DNA of 45,453 nt from Acidobacteriota bacterium. GTDB lineage: Bacteria > Acidobacteriota > Blastocatellia > Pyrinomonadales > Pyrinomonadaceae. The position numbers were made by a program, and so were the translations under genes. The stretch is from the NCBI GenBank assembly GCA_023436495.1, contig JAEZIT010000026.1:1-45453 (forward strand). Direction: 5' to 3'. The number at the start of each line of letters is the position of its first letter. Position 1 is the first letter of the stretch. The notes under the pieces were generated by a model, which searched no databases, was not told the origin of the DNA, and saw nothing but the letters and a program-made list of their open reading frames with translations. This document shows, piece after piece, positions 31,343 to 39,814 of the stretch.

Positions 31343-32656
31343 ATGGAAATCAAAGCAATTGGTTGCGAACCGCTGCAGCTAAAGCGAATGCACATCAAAG
31401 ATGGGCACACGCTGAAGGTGTATCAGGAAACGGGTGGATACGCGTCGCTGAAAACGGCGCTGAAAATGTCGCCTGCCGACGTTATCGAAGAAGTAAAGAA
31501 GAGCGCTCTTCGTGGGCGCGGCGGTGCCGGCTTCCCGACCGGGATGAAATGGTCCTTCGTACCGAAGGATTCGCCGAAAGAGAAATACGTGGTCTGCAAC
31601 GCCGACGAATCCGAACCCGGCACCTTTAAAGACCGCTATCTTCTCGAACGCGACCCGCACGCGCTGATCGAAGGAATGGTCATCGCCGGCCACGCGCTCG
31701 GCGCTAAAACTGGCTACATCTATTACCGCGGCGAATACCGGTATCTCATCGATATCATGGACGCTGCTCTCGCCGAAGCCCGCGACGCCGGCTTCCTTGG
31801 CCAGAACATTCTCGGCTCCGGATTCTCGATGGATATCCACACGCACACCGGTGCGGGCGCGTATATCTGCGGCGAAGAGACCGCTCTGCTCAGCTCGCTC
31901 GAAGGTTACCGAGGCCATCCGCGTATGAAACCGCCGTTCCCTGCCGTCGAAGGCGTCTATGCGTCCCCGACCGTCGTGAACAACGTCGAAACTCTGACCG
32001 CAGTGCCGCAGATCATCGAAATGGGCGGTGAAAAATGGCGTTCGCTCGGCACCGAGAAATCCGGCGGCACCAAGCTGTGGTCCGTCAGCGGCCATGTCAA
32101 AAAGCCCGGCGTTTACGAACTGCCGATGGGATATGCCGACATGGAAAAGTTCATCATGGAAGATTGCGGCGGTATGCTTCGCGATGATAAGAAGCTAAAG
32201 GCCGTGATCCCCGGAGGATCCAGCGTCTATATCATGAATTCCGGGCAGATCCTCGGTAAGAACGTCGCCATGGATTATGAAGGCCTCGTCGCAGCCGGCT
32301 CAATGGTCGGCTCCGGCGGATTCATTGTTATGGACGAAACCGTGGACATCATGGAATCCACAAAGAACCTGAGCGAATTCTACAAGCACGAATCATGCGG
32401 ATGGTGTACGCCCTGCCGCGAAGGCACCGATTGGATCGTCAAGATCTTCAATCGTATCTCCGACGGGCACGGCCGCCCCGAGGACGCTCAGCTCCTGCTC
32501 GACATTTGCGACAATATAGAAGGAAAATCCTTCTGCCCGCTCGGCGACGCCGCTGCGTGGCCGGTACAGAGCGCGATCAAGCAGTTCCCCGACGAGTTCA
32601 GAAAATGGCTCTTCGAAAAAACATCCGGGAACGGCAGCGTCGCGCCGAATGTTTAG
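31343..32656 (+). CDS. nuoF: NADH-quinone oxidoreductase subunit F
   Basis: NuoF binds NADH and FMN and holds [4Fe-4S] cluster N3, the entry point of electrons into complex I. The 437-residue product has GRGGAGFPTGMKWSF and CNADESEPGTFKDR for FMN/NAD binding, TGAGAYICGEETALLSSLEG, and the N3 ligands in ESCGWCTPCREGTDW plus FCPLGD. Length and motifs are fully canonical. ATG 31343 is chosen over TTG 31334. The stop is followed by a 72-bp leader of the bTHX gene, which contains a hairpin. Confidence 0.97.
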   Translation: MEIKAIGCEPLQLKRMHIKDGHTLKVYQETGGYASLKTALKMSPADVIEEVKKSALRGRGGAGFPTGMKWSFVPKDSPKEKYVVCNADESEPGTFKDRYLLERDPHALIEGMVIAGHALGAKTGYIYYRGEYRYLIDIMDAALAEARDAGFLGQNILGSGFSMDIHTHTGAGAYICGEETALLSSLEGYRGHPRMKPPFPAVEGVYASPTVVNNVETLTAVPQIIEMGGEKWRSLGTEKSGGTKLWSVSGHVKKPGVYELPMGYADMEKFIMEDCGGMLRDDKKLKAVIPGGSSVYIMNSGQILGKNVAMDYEGLVAAGSMVGSGGFIVMDETVDIMESTKNLSEFYKHESCGWCTPCREGTDWIVKIFNRISDGHGRPEDAQLLLDICDNIEGKSFCPLGDAAAWPVQSAIKQFPDEFRKWLFEKTSGNGSVAPNV

Positions 32657-32676
32657 GTAAAGTTTAGTTACAACCG

Positions 32677-32707
32677 ACCGCGGCCCCCATAACGGCGGGC
32701 CGGCGGT
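32677..32707 (+). promoter_or_regulatory. Leader hairpin before the bTHX gene
   Basis: ACCGC and GGCCC (32677-32686) pair with GGGCC and GCGGT (32697-32707), with one bulged G and a 10-nt loop. There is no T-tract, so it is not a terminator. It ends 8 nt before the AAGGAG ribosome binding site (32716-32721). Confidence 0.5.
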
Positions 32708-32728
32708 ATACGTTTAAGGAGAAAATCG

Positions 32729-32866
32729 ATGGGAAAAGGTGACAAACGTTCGCGCCGCGGCAAGATATTCGCCGGAAGTTACGGCAAAACGCGGCCCAAG
32801 GGTAAAAAGGCAAAGAACACCGCGCCCGCGGCGGAAGCTTCGTCGAAATCAAAGAGCAAAGAATAG
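32729..32866 (+). CDS. 30S ribosomal protein bTHX (Thx)
   Basis: A 45-residue, very basic protein starting GKGDKRSRRGKIFAGSYGK after the initiator Met. This is the signature of the THX family: small 30S subunit proteins first found in Thermus that sit in the head of the subunit and stabilise 16S rRNA. After TRPKGKKAKN comes an Ala/Ser/Lys-rich tail (APAAEASSKSKSKE) longer than in Thermus. The ribosome binding site AAGGAG is 7 nt before the ATG and is one of the best in the window. Its place between nuoF and nuoG is unexpected. The name rests on the N-terminal motif, which I regard as distinctive. Confidence 0.88.
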   Translation: MGKGDKRSRRGKIFAGSYGKTRPKGKKAKNTAPAAEASSKSKSKE

Positions 32867-32894
32867 TCCTCTAGGACTGTTCGCAGTAGGTTAA

Positions 32895-35174
32895 ATGTCA
32901 ACAGAACTTATTAAAGTAACGATCAACGGCCAAGAATTTGAGGTCGAGAAAGGCGCCCGCCTAATCGAAGTGTGCCGTGAAAAAGGCTTTGGCATCCCGT
33001 CGTTCTGCTATTATCAGGACCTCGCGCTGCAGGCTTCGTGCCGCATGTGCCTGGTCCGCATCGAAAAGATGCCGAAACTGCAGACGTCCTGCACGATAAC
33101 CTGCACGGACGGCATGGTCGTGACGACCGAAAGCGACGAGATCGAAAAGGCGCAGCGCGCCATGGGCGAATTCCTCCTCGCCAACCATCCGCTCGATTGC
33201 CCGGTATGTGACCGCGGCGGCGAATGCGAACTGCAGGAGGTCATCTTCGATTGGGGCGACGTCGAAGAGCGTTTTACGGAAAACAAGAACGTACAGCCCG
33301 AAAAATATCTTTCGCCGATCGTGGCTAATGACCCGCAGCGCTGCATTCTCTGCAAACGCTGCACACGTGTCTGCGACGAATGGATGGGCGAAGACGCCAT
33401 CGAAGCGGGTAACCGCGGCGTTAACACGGTTATCGGCACCTACGGCGGATGGCTGAACTGCTCGCAGTGCGGAAACTGTATCGAGGTATGCCCGACCGGG
33501 ACACTTCTCGACGGCGTTTACCGCCACGAGACGCGCCCTTGGGAGCTCGAACAGACCATCTCTACCGATGTTTACAGTTCGGACGGCATGCAGATCAGCA
33601 TCGGCACACGCGCCGGCAAGGTCCATCGTATCGTCGCCCGTGACCGCTACGTCAACGGCCTGAATGGCGAATTCCTTGACGTAAAGGCGCGCTTTGGCCA
33701 CGGGTTCATCGATCACCCGGACCGAATCAAAACACCGCTTATCCGTTATTCGAAAGGCGGCAAACTGATCCCGGCGACGTGGGATCAGGCCATCGCGATG
33801 ATAGCCGAGAAGTTTACCGCTGCCGGCAGTTCCGTCGGCGTCGTCGCCAGCCCGCGCCTTACGAACGAAGCGGTCTACACGCTTCGCCGCTTCGCACAAG
33901 AGGCCGTAAAAACCGAGAATTTCGCTGTTTCCGACCGGTTCGATCTTGCGCCGTTGTTCGCAAATCTGAGTGCACCGCTATGCACGCACAAAGAGATACG
34001 TCATGCGAAAACGATCCTGCTTGTCGGCGGCGAACCCGAAGAGGAACAGACATTTACCGGCAAACAGATCCGGCAGGCGGTCCGTAACGGCGGCGCAAAA
34101 TTCATCCTCGTTAACGAGACACCGATAAGGCTCGCGGCTCAGGCATCGCAGTTCGTCCACGTAAACCGCGGATCGTACGATGCGTTCGTGCTTGCGCTTA
34201 CGGGGAGTGCCGATGCAGGCTTGCTAAAGAAATCGGGTATCGAGCAAGATGCCTTCGACGCCATCCTGAGGACGATCGGCGAGACCGAGGGCGATTTGAT
34301 CATCATGATTGGCAGCGACCTTTCGGTCGAGGCACAGGCCGTTCTCGCCGGCGCCGCCGCAAAATTCGGCTCGGAAAACCGCCGGGTTCTGCTGCATCCG
34401 CTGCCGATATATAACAATTCGGTCGGCGCGTCCGATATGTCGCCCGGCAGGCGTCCGGTCGAGGACGTTGTCAAAAATTCAAAGGCGTTGCTGATCGGCG
34501 GCAGCCTGCAGGACGCTTCGATCCTCAGCGGTAAGGATTTCGTCGTCGTTCAGGAGCTTTTCGAGACGGAAACGACCGATCATGCCGACGTAATATTGCC
34601 CGCGGCATCCTTTGCCGAGGTCGACGGCACGTTTACCAACAACACCGGATTCGTCCAGCGCGTCCGCCAGGCCATCCTGCCTCTTCATCAATCGAGGCCC
34701 GATTGGCACATCACGACGCTGATCGCCCGCGAAATGGGCGTCGATTTCGGCTACAACTTCTCAGCATCTATGGTGTTCAAGGCCCTTGCGGACTCCGTTC
34801 CGGCATATGAAGGCCTTCGCTACCCAATGCTCAAGGACGAATCGAACCCGGTCCAGGTCAAACATGCGGTCAATTCCGCACCGGATCTGTCGAAATATTC
34901 AGACGTACTAAAACAACGCGCGGACCAGATGAGCGACGACAGCGGAAAGAACCTCGAAACGCCGCGAATCGGCCACAAACTGCACCGCCTGACGGTGATG
35001 ACAAGCAAAACGGAGCAGTTCCATCTGCTTGCGCACGGCAATCCGAAGCCTGATAACCTGCTTCTATCGCCGCTTGTACAGTTTGACCTCGATGGCAAGC
35101 CGCGGGAATCCGCCGCTGCCGAAGCCGCTGCTATCGGCGTTCGGGACCGTGCCTTGATCGGAGTGAATAAATAG
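32895..35174 (+). CDS. nuoG: NADH-quinone oxidoreductase subunit G with an eight-cysteine ferredoxin module
   Basis: NuoG carries most peripheral-arm clusters. In this 759-residue protein: [2Fe-2S] N1b ligands Cys38, Cys49, Cys52 and Cys66; N5 ligands His98, Cys102, Cys105 and Cys111 (HPLDCPVCDRGGEC); then two full motifs, CILCKRCTRVC (Cys150-160) and CSQCGNCIEVCP (Cys189-199). Canonical NuoG has four cysteines here for N4; eight fit two [4Fe-4S] clusters, as in FeFe-hydrogenase and NAD-linked formate dehydrogenase subunits. The N7 cysteines expected near WELEQTISTDVYSSDG are absent. The rest is the molybdopterin-oxidoreductase-like fold (ADVILPAASFAEVDGTFTNN) without cofactor ligands. Confidence 0.95.
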   Translation: MSTELIKVTINGQEFEVEKGARLIEVCREKGFGIPSFCYYQDLALQASCRMCLVRIEKMPKLQTSCTITCTDGMVVTTESDEIEKAQRAMGEFLLANHPLDCPVCDRGGECELQEVIFDWGDVEERFTENKNVQPEKYLSPIVANDPQRCILCKRCTRVCDEWMGEDAIEAGNRGVNTVIGTYGGWLNCSQCGNCIEVCPTGTLLDGVYRHETRPWELEQTISTDVYSSDGMQISIGTRAGKVHRIVARDRYVNGLNGEFLDVKARFGHGFIDHPDRIKTPLIRYSKGGKLIPATWDQAIAMIAEKFTAAGSSVGVVASPRLTNEAVYTLRRFAQEAVKTENFAVSDRFDLAPLFANLSAPLCTHKEIRHAKTILLVGGEPEEEQTFTGKQIRQAVRNGGAKFILVNETPIRLAAQASQFVHVNRGSYDAFVLALTGSADAGLLKKSGIEQDAFDAILRTIGETEGDLIIMIGSDLSVEAQAVLAGAAAKFGSENRRVLLHPLPIYNNSVGASDMSPGRRPVEDVVKNSKALLIGGSLQDASILSGKDFVVVQELFETETTDHADVILPAASFAEVDGTFTNNTGFVQRVRQAILPLHQSRPDWHITTLIAREMGVDFGYNFSASMVFKALADSVPAYEGLRYPMLKDESNPVQVKHAVNSAPDLSKYSDVLKQRADQMSDDSGKNLETPRIGHKLHRLTVMTSKTEQFHLLAHGNPKPDNLLLSPLVQFDLDGKPRESAAAEAAAIGVRDRALIGVNK

Positions 35175-35186
35175 AGCCTTTTTCGT

Positions 35187-36311
35187 ATGGAATCTGTACT
35201 TAAAACTGCATTTCCGTTTATCGTGTCGGCCGTCGCGATCGGTGCCGCATTTGGCGGAGTGATGATGATCGTCGCTTACACGGTACTTGCCGAACGCAAG
35301 GTCCTTGGCTGGATCCAGGGACGCATCGGCCCGAACCGCGTTGGCCCCTGGGGATTGTTTCAGCCGTTCGCGGATCTTTTGAAATTCATCCTCAAGGAAG
35401 ATCTCACCCCGGACAAATCGACCAAATTCGTGTATTTCCTGGCGCCGCTGATCGCTCTGATCTGCGCTCTGCTGCCGATGGTGGTATATCCGTTCGGCCC
35501 GCGCATTGCCGACCCGCTCGGCTGGCTTGTTCCGTACGTTGCGGATATCGAATATATCGGGCCCGCCGTCGCATGGATAGCGGAACAGGCCCAATGGATG
35601 CCGCTGACGATCGCTCAGATCGACATTGGCGTGCTCTTCGTTCTTGGTGTAACGTCCGTCGGCGTTTACGGCATTGCCCTCGCCGGCTGGTCGTCGAACA
35701 ATAAATACAGCCTTATGGGCGGCCTACGCTCATCGGCACAGATGATCTCGTACGAACTGGCTATGGGCGCGTCGATCTTGGGTGTCGTAATGCTCTCGGG
35801 CACGCTCGATCTGAACGGCATCATTCACGCACAGATCAATTCGCCGTTCAAATGGTTCATCATTCCGCAAATACTAGGCTTCATCGTGTTCCTGATCTCA
35901 GCATTCGCCGAAACGAACCGCGTGCCGTTCGATCTTCCGGAAGCCGAGACCGAGCTCGTCGCCGGTTTCCATACGGAATACAGCGCTCTTAAATTCGCCC
36001 TGTTCTTTATGGCGGAATACGTAAACATGTTCACGGTGTCCGTTATGGTCGTCGTGCTGTTCCTTGGCGGCTGGTACGTTCCTGGCCTGGGACGCATTCT
36101 CGAACCGGGCTCGATACCGTATGCGCTTGTCAGCCATGTTGCGTTCATCGCGAAGATCTGCTGTTTCCTGTTCCTTTATATCTGGGTTCGCGGAACACTG
36201 CCGCGATTCCGCTTCGACCAGCTCATGAACTTCGGATGGAAGTTCCTGCTGCCGCTGGCGTTGCTGAATGTGATCATAACGATCGTCGTTGTTTACTTTG
36301 TGAATAGCTAG
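35187..36311 (+). CDS. nuoH: NADH-quinone oxidoreductase subunit H
   Basis: NuoH is the membrane subunit that, with NuoB and NuoD, forms the quinone tunnel and links redox to proton pumping. The 374-residue product has about eight or nine membrane helices and the signatures ERKVLGWIQGRIGPNRVGPW, GWSSNNKYSLMGGLRSSAQM followed by ISYELA, and FAETNRVPFDLPEAETELVA followed by GFHTEY. The conserved acidic residues of the E-channel loop are present. It starts 12 nt after nuoG. In most operons nuoI follows, but here only 66 bp separates it from nuoJ. Confidence 0.97.
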   Translation: MESVLKTAFPFIVSAVAIGAAFGGVMMIVAYTVLAERKVLGWIQGRIGPNRVGPWGLFQPFADLLKFILKEDLTPDKSTKFVYFLAPLIALICALLPMVVYPFGPRIADPLGWLVPYVADIEYIGPAVAWIAEQAQWMPLTIAQIDIGVLFVLGVTSVGVYGIALAGWSSNNKYSLMGGLRSSAQMISYELAMGASILGVVMLSGTLDLNGIIHAQINSPFKWFIIPQILGFIVFLISAFAETNRVPFDLPEAETELVAGFHTEYSALKFALFFMAEYVNMFTVSVMVVVLFLGGWYVPGLGRILEPGSIPYALVSHVAFIAKICCFLFLYIWVRGTLPRFRFDQLMNFGWKFLLPLALLNVIITIVVVYFVNS

Positions 36312-36377
36312 GATCTGGTGCGGGCCGCGAAGCCGGCTCGCCCAATGCCGCCTCGGACGCGGCTGAAAAGAAGAATT

Positions 36378-36929
36378 ATGGCATCGACTGCCCTGTTTTA
36401 TGTTTTCGCCGGCCTTGCGATCGCATGCGCGATCTCCATGGTCTATCACAAGAATCCGCTGTACAGTGCGATCTCGCTCGTCGGCGTATTCATATCGCTT
36501 TCGTGCATATACGTGACCCTGGCCGCGCCGTTCATCGCCGCCGTGCAGGTCCTTATCTATGCGGGAGCGATCATGGTCCTGGTCGTCTTCGTCATCATGC
36601 TCTTGAACCTCGACGAAGACAAACCGCTCAACCGGCTTAGGTATTTATATGCCGTCGGCGGCGGGCTGGGCCTTATTTTGCTCGTGCAGACCTTGTTCGT
36701 GTTTTATGCCGTAATGAAGGCACCGAAGCACGAGGTTGACGAAACCCAGACCGTAGGCATCACGATCAGCATCGGCACTGCTATGTATACGGAGTACCTT
36801 CTGCCGGTCGAGATCGTGGGCGTTCTGTTGCTGATGGCGATAATCGGCGGCGTCATTCTTTCACGCAGGCTCAGCCAGCCTCAGCTTGAATTGGTCGTCA
36901 GCGAAGAATTGGAAAGGCGAAATCAATAA
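36378..36929 (+). CDS. nuoJ: NADH-quinone oxidoreductase subunit J
   Basis: NuoJ is a membrane subunit with five helices whose third helix carries a pi-bulge important in coupling. The 183-residue protein has the conserved KNPLYSAISLVGVFISLSCI and AAVQVLIYAGAIMVLVVFVI, followed by MLLNLDEDK. ATG 36378 is chosen over an in-frame start at 36318, which would add a basic non-family stretch; AAGAAG precedes it. nuoK begins 76 bp downstream. No nuoI frame fits between nuoH and this gene. Confidence 0.95.
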   Translation: MASTALFYVFAGLAIACAISMVYHKNPLYSAISLVGVFISLSCIYVTLAAPFIAAVQVLIYAGAIMVLVVFVIMLLNLDEDKPLNRLRYLYAVGGGLGLILLVQTLFVFYAVMKAPKHEVDETQTVGITISIGTAMYTEYLLPVEIVGVLLLMAIIGGVILSRRLSQPQLELVVSEELERRNQ

Positions 36930-37005
36930 TAGGAATTCAACGATTTCGTGTTTCGCACCGATATTTTCCCATCGCTTGTATTGAGATTTGTGAGTCGAGT
37001 TTGAG

Positions 37006-37311
37006 ATGGAACCAAGTTTGTCCAGTTATTTAGCACTTTCCGGGATCCTGTTCACGATCGGGGCCGTAGGCGTCATTTACAAGCGCAACGCGATCGGCAT
37101 GTTCATGTGTATCGAGCTGATGCTCAATGCCGTGAATATAACCTTCGTCGCGTTTTCGCGTTATTACGCCGATGTTACCGGCCAGCTCTTCGTGTTCATG
37201 GTCATGTCGGTCGCGGCCGCCGAAGCAGCCGTCGGGCTCGGTATTATCGTCACTTTCTTCCGAAACAGGCAGTCGGTCGACGTCGACGATGCGAGCATTA
37301 TGAAGAACTAG
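37006..37311 (+). CDS. nuoK: NADH-quinone oxidoreductase subunit K
   Basis: NuoK is a small three-helix, MrpC-like subunit with two conserved glutamates in the proton path. The 101-residue product shows GVIYKRNAIGMFMCIELMLN (conserved Glu in CIELMLNAVN) and VFMVMSVAAAEAAVGLGIIV (Glu in AAAEAAVG). It ends in FFRNRQSVDVDDASIMKN. Length is canonical. It is followed by a 51-bp gap and a DUF1272-type gene rather than directly by nuoL. Confidence 0.96.
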   Translation: MEPSLSSYLALSGILFTIGAVGVIYKRNAIGMFMCIELMLNAVNITFVAFSRYYADVTGQLFVFMVMSVAAAEAAVGLGIIVTFFRNRQSVDVDDASIMKN

Positions 37312-37362
37312 GCTATTGGCCTCCGGACCGCACCCGGCCTGCGTGGTTTCGGGTATGAATTT

Positions 37363-37545
37363 ATGGCTCTCGAAATGAGAAACGCCTGCGAAAAATGCGG
37401 CGCGGAATTATCGCCCGACGGCGACGCCTGCATCTGCAGCTACGAGTGCACATTCTGCACCCGCTGCACCGAAAACATGGGATCTGTTTGTCCGAATTGC
37501 GGCGGTGAGCTCGTGATTCGGCCTAAACGAAAAACTAATGGTTGA
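37363..37545 (+). CDS. DUF1272 zinc-binding protein
   Basis: A 60-residue cysteine-rich protein. The pattern ALEMRNACEKCGAELSPDG, CICSYECTFCTRC and VCPNCGGELVIRPKR matches DUF1272, a small zinc-ribbon-like family of unknown function. Nine cysteines can bind two zinc ions. The stop codon overlaps the nuoL start by 8 nt (37538-37545), so nuoL translation is probably coupled to it. It may be a passenger in the operon or a small assembly factor for complex I; the sequence does not decide. Confidence 0.88.
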   Translation: MALEMRNACEKCGAELSPDGDACICSYECTFCTRCTENMGSVCPNCGGELVIRPKRKTNG

Positions 37546-39751
37546 GAATAACCTCTTAAGCATCATCATCTTTGCACCGCTCGCCGGCGCAGTAATTAAC
37601 TGGCTCATTGGCGGCCGGCTGCGGAACGAAAAATTCAGCGGCCTTGTTGCCTGCGGCGCGGTCGCTGTATCGACGATCGTCGCCTTTATGATCGCATTCG
37701 GCATCGGCACGCCGCATACGGGCGCACTCTTTGCCGACAAGCCGGTCCTGGACCAGATATGGACATGGATCGAGGTCGCCGGCTTCCGCGCCGACTTCGG
37801 CCTCGGAATGGACAGGCTGTCCGCGGTTTACGTCTGCTTCATCACGTTCGTCGGCCTGCTGATCCACATTTTCGCTACCGGCTACATGCACGGAGACAAG
37901 GGATTCTATCGTTTCTTTGCTTATCTGAATCTCTTTATGTTCGCGATGCTTACGCTCGTGCTCGCCGATAACTTCCTCCTGTTGTTCGTCGGCTGGGAAG
38001 GCGTAGGGCTTTGCTCATATCTTCTGATCGGCTATTACATCGAGCGGAAAGAGGCCGGTGAGGCTGCGAAAAAGGCGTTCGTCATGAACCGCATCGGCGA
38101 TTGGGGCGTGCTGATGGGTATCTTTTTGATATTCACGATGACCGGCTCGATCTCTTTCTACGACAAGGTCGTCGACGGGACCGAGGTCGCAAGCTCTCTC
38201 AACATTCTTGGCCAAATGGCCGCTGACCCTTTCGCTTTCGGAGCCATCTTCGCCGGGGGCATTACGACCATCGCGATATTCCTGTTCATCGGTGCGACCG
38301 GTAAATCGGCACAGATCCCGCTGTTTACCTGGCTTCCGGACGCGATGGCCGGCCCGACTCCCGTGTCGGCGCTCATCCACGCCGCCACGATGGTCACCGC
38401 CGGCGTTTATATGGTCGTCCGCGCCAATGCTATTTTCCAGAACGCTCCGACCGCCATGTTCGTCGTGGCGATCATCGGGGCCGCGACCGCGATATTTGCC
38501 GCGACGATCGGCCTTGCGCAAAACGATATCAAGAAGGTGCTCGCGTATTCGACCGTTTCACAGCTCGGGTACATGTTCCTTGCATGCGGCGTCGGCGCGT
38601 TCATCGCGGCCATCTTTCACGTAATGACGCACGCCTTTTTCAAGGCGCTTCTCTTTCTCGGCTCCGGTTCGGTCATTCACGGAATGCATCACGAACAGGA
38701 CATGCGCCGCATGGGCAATCTCAAAAAGTACATGCCCATCACGTTCTTTACGATGATGATGGGATGGCTGGCTATTTGCGGGATCCCCATCTGGGCGGGC
38801 TTTTTCTCTAAGGACGAGATCCTTTACAGGACATTCGCCGCGGCAAATATTCCGCAGCCCTGGAATTACGTGCTATGGATCGTCGGTGTTATCACGGCTA
38901 TTCTAACCGCGATCTACATGACGCGAATGATGGTCATGACCTTCTGGGGCGAAGAGCGGTTCCATATCGATTTGCCGGAAACCGAAGCTGACGACGCCGC
39001 AAAGGCCGAAGAGCACGCATTCGAAGGCGGCGATATCGATCATTCGGACGATCACGACGATCATCACGCGCTGCCGCACGATTTCAAACCGCACGAATCG
39101 CCCTGGTCAATGACCGTTCCGCTGATCGTGCTCGCGGTACTTTCGACCGTCGGTGGTTTTCTCGGCGTTCCCTATGCAATGAGCGGCGGCGCCATCCCGC
39201 ACGTTCTCGAAGAGACGTTATCGCCCGTTATCGCCAAAGTCGGCGGCCATGGCGGCCACGAAGCTCCGGTAATGCTGCCCGGTTCCGCCGTACCGCAGAA
39301 AGAGGTAAAACATTTTTACGCCTCCGCTCCGGCTGGAGCCGATTCGCATGACGCGCATTCACCGGAAGAGATCCGCAACGAACGGATTCTCGCGGGGATG
39401 TCGGTCATTCTCGCGATCGCCGGTATGGCCATCGGATGGTTCTCGTTCATCAATAGGCCGCTGCGCAAAATGCCGCAAATACTCGTCGAAAAATGGCGCG
39501 TCGATGAATTTTACAACGGCTATATCGTCGATCCGCTCACGCGGCTCTCGCGCGAAGGCCTTTGGAAGGGCTTCGATCTCGGGTTCATTGACGGCATCGT
39601 CAACGGCATCGGGCATTTTATGGTGATGCTCGGCGGGCTGTTCCGCGGCGTCCAGGTCGGATTCGTCCGAAGCTATGCCGCGTTCATCCTGCTCGGGGCG
39701 CTCGCGGTGATCGGATATTTTATTTATTACGGCTTCAAGCTGATTGGTTAG
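37538..39751 (+). CDS. nuoL: NADH-quinone oxidoreductase subunit L
   Basis: NuoL is the distal antiporter-like proton-pumping subunit with the long lateral helix. At 737 residues it is longer than E. coli NuoL (613). It has some 14-16 membrane helices, DNFLLLFVGWEGVGLCSYLL (conserved Glu), KSAQIPLFTWLPDAMAGPTP with VSALIHAATMVTAGVYMV, and FKALLFLGSGSVIHGMHHEQ. A hydrophilic, His- and Asp-rich insert (SDDHDDHHALPHDFKPHESP, around residue 510) and a second one around 570-610 account for the extra length. Its ATG lies inside the DUF1272 gene (8-nt overlap). Confidence 0.97.
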   Translation: MVENNLLSIIIFAPLAGAVINWLIGGRLRNEKFSGLVACGAVAVSTIVAFMIAFGIGTPHTGALFADKPVLDQIWTWIEVAGFRADFGLGMDRLSAVYVCFITFVGLLIHIFATGYMHGDKGFYRFFAYLNLFMFAMLTLVLADNFLLLFVGWEGVGLCSYLLIGYYIERKEAGEAAKKAFVMNRIGDWGVLMGIFLIFTMTGSISFYDKVVDGTEVASSLNILGQMAADPFAFGAIFAGGITTIAIFLFIGATGKSAQIPLFTWLPDAMAGPTPVSALIHAATMVTAGVYMVVRANAIFQNAPTAMFVVAIIGAATAIFAATIGLAQNDIKKVLAYSTVSQLGYMFLACGVGAFIAAIFHVMTHAFFKALLFLGSGSVIHGMHHEQDMRRMGNLKKYMPITFFTMMMGWLAICGIPIWAGFFSKDEILYRTFAAANIPQPWNYVLWIVGVITAILTAIYMTRMMVMTFWGEERFHIDLPETEADDAAKAEEHAFEGGDIDHSDDHDDHHALPHDFKPHESPWSMTVPLIVLAVLSTVGGFLGVPYAMSGGAIPHVLEETLSPVIAKVGGHGGHEAPVMLPGSAVPQKEVKHFYASAPAGADSHDAHSPEEIRNERILAGMSVILAIAGMAIGWFSFINRPLRKMPQILVEKWRVDEFYNGYIVDPLTRLSREGLWKGFDLGFIDGIVNGIGHFMVMLGGLFRGVQVGFVRSYAAFILLGALAVIGYFIYYGFKLIG

Positions 39752-39753
39752 TG

Positions 39754-39807
39754 GTTCGTCGTTCGCCGCTTATATAAAAGTATAGCCGCGAACTAACGAC
39801 AACGAAC
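39754..39807. repeat. Imperfect palindrome in the nuoL-nuoM spacer
   Basis: GTTCGCCGCTTATA (39761-39774) is nearly complementary to TATAGCCGCGAAC (39781-39793), with outer GTTCGTC and GACAACGAAC arms. It fills most of the 63-bp spacer between nuoL and nuoM and has no T-tract. Confidence 0.55.
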
Positions 39808-39814
39808 GAAAGAA

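Noticed and set aside
32961..33899. 312-codon open frame antisense to nuoG
   Set aside because: Overlaps the cluster-binding region of nuoG completely; no independent evidence of coding.
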